Source of the DNA: an uncultured Eubacteriales bacterium
GTDB taxonomy: Bacteria; Bacillota_A; Clostridia; Oscillospirales; Oscillospiraceae
Direction of reading: 5' to 3'
Assembly (NCBI GenBank): GCA_900319835.1
Contig: ONPY01000067.1
Location: 1 to 14,825 of the forward strand
DNA: 14,825 nt
Below are positions 13,710 to 14,825 of the stretch, in pieces (position 1 is the stretch's first letter; each line of letters begins with the position of its first letter). The translations under genes were made by a program, and so were the position numbers. The notes under the pieces are model-generated. The model was not told where the DNA came from, searched no databases, and saw nothing but the letters and a program-made list of their open reading frames with translations.

Positions 13710-13735
13710 TATTGTAGCGCTGCCTAAAGTCAGAG

Positions 13736-13767
13736 AAAACGCGCTGTGCTTTCGCACAGCGCGTTTT
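13736..13767 (-). terminator. Terminator of the activase/ACS-beta-like operon
   Basis: A 14-bp stem (13736-13749 and 13754-13767) with a TTTC/GAAA loop, 16 nt after the stop codon at 13784-13786. The minus-strand RNA ends its stem in TTTT followed by CTCTG. A T5 on the plus strand would allow action in the other direction too. Confidence 0.85.
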
Positions 13768-13783
13768 TCATCGGAACTTGGTT

Positions 13784-14518
13784 TTAGTGCTTGTGAGAGC
13801 TGCCCTTGTCACCCACACCGAAGTGGAGCTCCTTCATGCCCTCCACCTCGTCGCAGATATCCTTGAGCGCACAGACGGAGCAGTCCGTCGGCAGGCCCTC
13901 AAAGATGTGAGTGAGGGTGCCGGTCACATCGGCGGATTTCTTGGCCAGCGCCTTGAAGGCGGCATAGTCCGCGGCGGGATCGGTGAGGAAGATCACGGTG
14001 GCGTTGATGACATTGGGGTTCTTTTTGTACTCGGTGATGTAGCTGTTGCCGAGTGCCTGGAAGCTGATGCCCCTGCGGACAGCGTCGCGGCTGACGCGGA
14101 CCTGTTCGCGGTAGCTCTCCGGGGAGATGCGGACCATGTAGCCCTGGGGGTAGACATGGTACTTGGCAAACTCAATATCCCGCAGGGTGCGGTAGACAGC
14201 TTCGTCGTCATCATCCAGCACGCCGATGCGCAGCAGAACGATGCGGGCAAAATCGCAGTCACCCTTGATCTCCCTGAGATCCTTGCCGCAGAGGATGACC
14301 TGATCCCTCTCCACCAGCTCGCCGCTGGAGGTGAAGAGCACGTAGTTGGCCGAGCCCTTGCCGGAGGCGCCAAGCTCATAGGCGGCGTCCTTCTGGAGCA
14401 CCAGCTCGCTGGAATCGTTGCTGGCCAAGGCCCCGCGGGGATTGTAGTCCCAGACCTTTTTGGGCAGATTCTCGAACAGCGCCTTGGTTTCGCCGATCAG
14501 GGAATTGTACAGCTCCAT
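13784..14518 (-). CDS. Short acetyl-CoA synthase (CdhC/AcsB) beta-subunit-like protein
   Basis: A 244-aa soluble protein. By recalled comparison with the 729-aa acetogen acetyl-CoA synthase, it corresponds to the segment just before and at the start of the A-cluster domain. RDQVILCGKDL (71-81) resembles the strand ending in IGPDI. VRVSRDAVRRGISFQALGN (140-158) resembles the RVSKDAVAKGFRFKNYGE block. NATVIFLTD (172-180) resembles QVTIFTD. At the point where the synthase has its first cluster ligands, Cys-x2-Cys-x8-Cys, this protein has Cys213-x2-Cys216-x5-Cys222, then ends in a His-containing tail. The remaining ligands are missing, so acetyl-CoA synthesis is very unlikely; an Fe-S or metal-site role is possible. 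The ATG is 3 nt past the stop of the preceding membrane-protein gene, in the same frame, with only a weak ribosome site, so coupling is expected. Homology is inference from memory. Confidence 0.7.
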   Translation of the reverse strand: MELYNSLIGETKALFENLPKKVWDYNPRGALASNDSSELVLQKDAAYELGASGKGSANYVLFTSSGELVERDQVILCGKDLREIKGDCDFARIVLLRIGVLDDDDEAVYRTLRDIEFAKYHVYPQGYMVRISPESYREQVRVSRDAVRRGISFQALGNSYITEYKKNPNVINATVIFLTDPAADYAAFKALAKKSADVTGTLTHIFEGLPTDCSVCALKDICDEVEGMKELHFGVGDKGSSHKH

Positions 14519-14521
14519 AGA

Positions 14522-14689
14522 CTAGAATACCTGATCCACGTGCTTCTGGTCAAAGATCAGATTGACCTGCTTGTAAGCCCAGCCGAGAACCTTCTGATCC
14601 AGGTTCCAGAAGTAGACGACGAACAGAACGCCGACGACTACGAGCAGAACCGTGACGAGCGTTTTGATAAAATCGCAGATCTTGCACAT
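14522..14689 (-). CDS. Small single-pass membrane protein, 55 aa
   Basis: Begins MCKICDFIK, followed by a strong hydrophobic helix (LVTVLLVVVGVLFVVYF, about 11-27) and a polar tail, WNLDQKVLGWAYKQVNLIFD, ending HVDQVF. A Cys-x2-Cys lies right at the N-terminus. The ATG at 14689 has AAAGGAG about 12 nt upstream, a rather long spacing. An upstream ATG at 14761 overlaps the preceding gene and is not used here. The stop is TAG, and the frame runs on through one codon into the ATG of the next gene. It resembles the 61-aa protein at 8735-8920 in size, topology and the motif after the helix. No known family recognised; membrane anchoring of a redox partner is inference. Confidence 0.7.
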   Translation of the reverse strand: MCKICDFIKTLVTVLLVVVGVLFVVYFWNLDQKVLGWAYKQVNLIFDQKHVDQVF

Positions 14690-14729
14690 ATTTGCAACTT
14701 GCTCCTTTCCTGTAATGGCCGGGGGCGGA

Positions 14730-14825
14730 TTACTTCTTGGCCAGGCCCTTCTGGCGGGCATACTCGGCAGCGCCGAGGGCGCCCATGAGCTGGGGGTCGG
14801 TCTTGAGGTTGATGACCTTGAGCTT
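14730..14825 (-). CDS. C-terminal end of a probable BadF/HgdC-type acyl-CoA dehydratase activase
   Basis: Only the last 31 residues are in the window, ending with TAA at 14730-14732. The ending DPQLMGALGAAEYARQKG strongly resembles the C-terminus of the ASKHA ATPase activases (HgdC, BadF/BcrA), where a P-x-x-x-GALGAA motif closes the ATP site. Such proteins carry a 4Fe-4S cluster and use ATP hydrolysis to inject low-potential electrons into 2-hydroxyacyl-CoA dehydratases or double-cubane proteins. It precedes the 55-aa membrane-protein gene by 40 nt in the same direction. The assignment rests on a short stretch and would be settled by the upstream sequence. Confidence 0.6.
   Translation of the reverse strand, partial: KLKVINLKTDPQLMGALGAAEYARQKGLAKK

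Overview
The window is a GC-rich (about 60% by eye) chromosomal segment from an anaerobic Firmicute, most likely a gut Oscillospiraceae (Flavonifractor/Lawsonibacter/Oscillibacter-like clostridium). The pointers are hemZ, CarD, a class B-type sortase, 2-hydroxyacyl-CoA dehydratase and activase parts, strong AGGAGG ribosome sites, TTG starts, classical sigma-A promoters, and dispersed inverted repeats of the kind common in these genomes. Genes are compact and lie on both strands. Four convergent gene pairs share a bidirectional hairpin terminator, and the gene pairs 5295/5921 and 11374/11915 diverge from facing promoters.

Layout: 1-702 (-) is the 5' two thirds of type I gap with a hairpin leader. 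979-2034 (+) is a soluble histidine-kinase-like protein with no recognisable phosphoacceptor His. 2084-4504 (-) is a two-gene operon, hemZ then a uridine-kinase-family P-loop kinase. 4749-5240 (+) is a CarD-type regulator. 5295-5708 (-) is an uncharacterised small P-loop protein. 5921-8920 (+) is an operon of two atypical 2-hydroxyacyl-CoA dehydratase-like subunits and a 61-aa membrane protein. The second subunit is interrupted by an in-frame TAG. 9232-11347 (+) is an overlapping operon of rlmD-type rRNA methyltransferase, GNAT acetyltransferase and VOC protein. 11374-11685 (-) is an alkyltransferase-like protein. 11915-12751 (+) is a sortase. 12823-13503 (-) is an Sfp-type phosphopantetheinyl transferase. 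13784-14825 (-) is an operon containing the C-terminus of what looks like a BadF/HgdC-type activase, a 55-aa membrane protein, and a short acetyl-CoA-synthase-beta-like protein.

The part most worth attention is the pair of loci at 5921-8920 and 13784-14825. The dehydratase-like pair in the first would need an activase of the type whose C-terminus opens the second. Each locus carries a tiny one-helix membrane protein of similar architecture. The second also encodes a 244-aa protein resembling the central part of the acetyl-CoA synthase beta subunit but without the full A-cluster ligand set. Together they may form an uncharacterised low-potential Fe-S redox system. That idea is inference. The only two TAG codons ending reading frames in the window lie in these two loci, and in both the same frame stays open afterwards.
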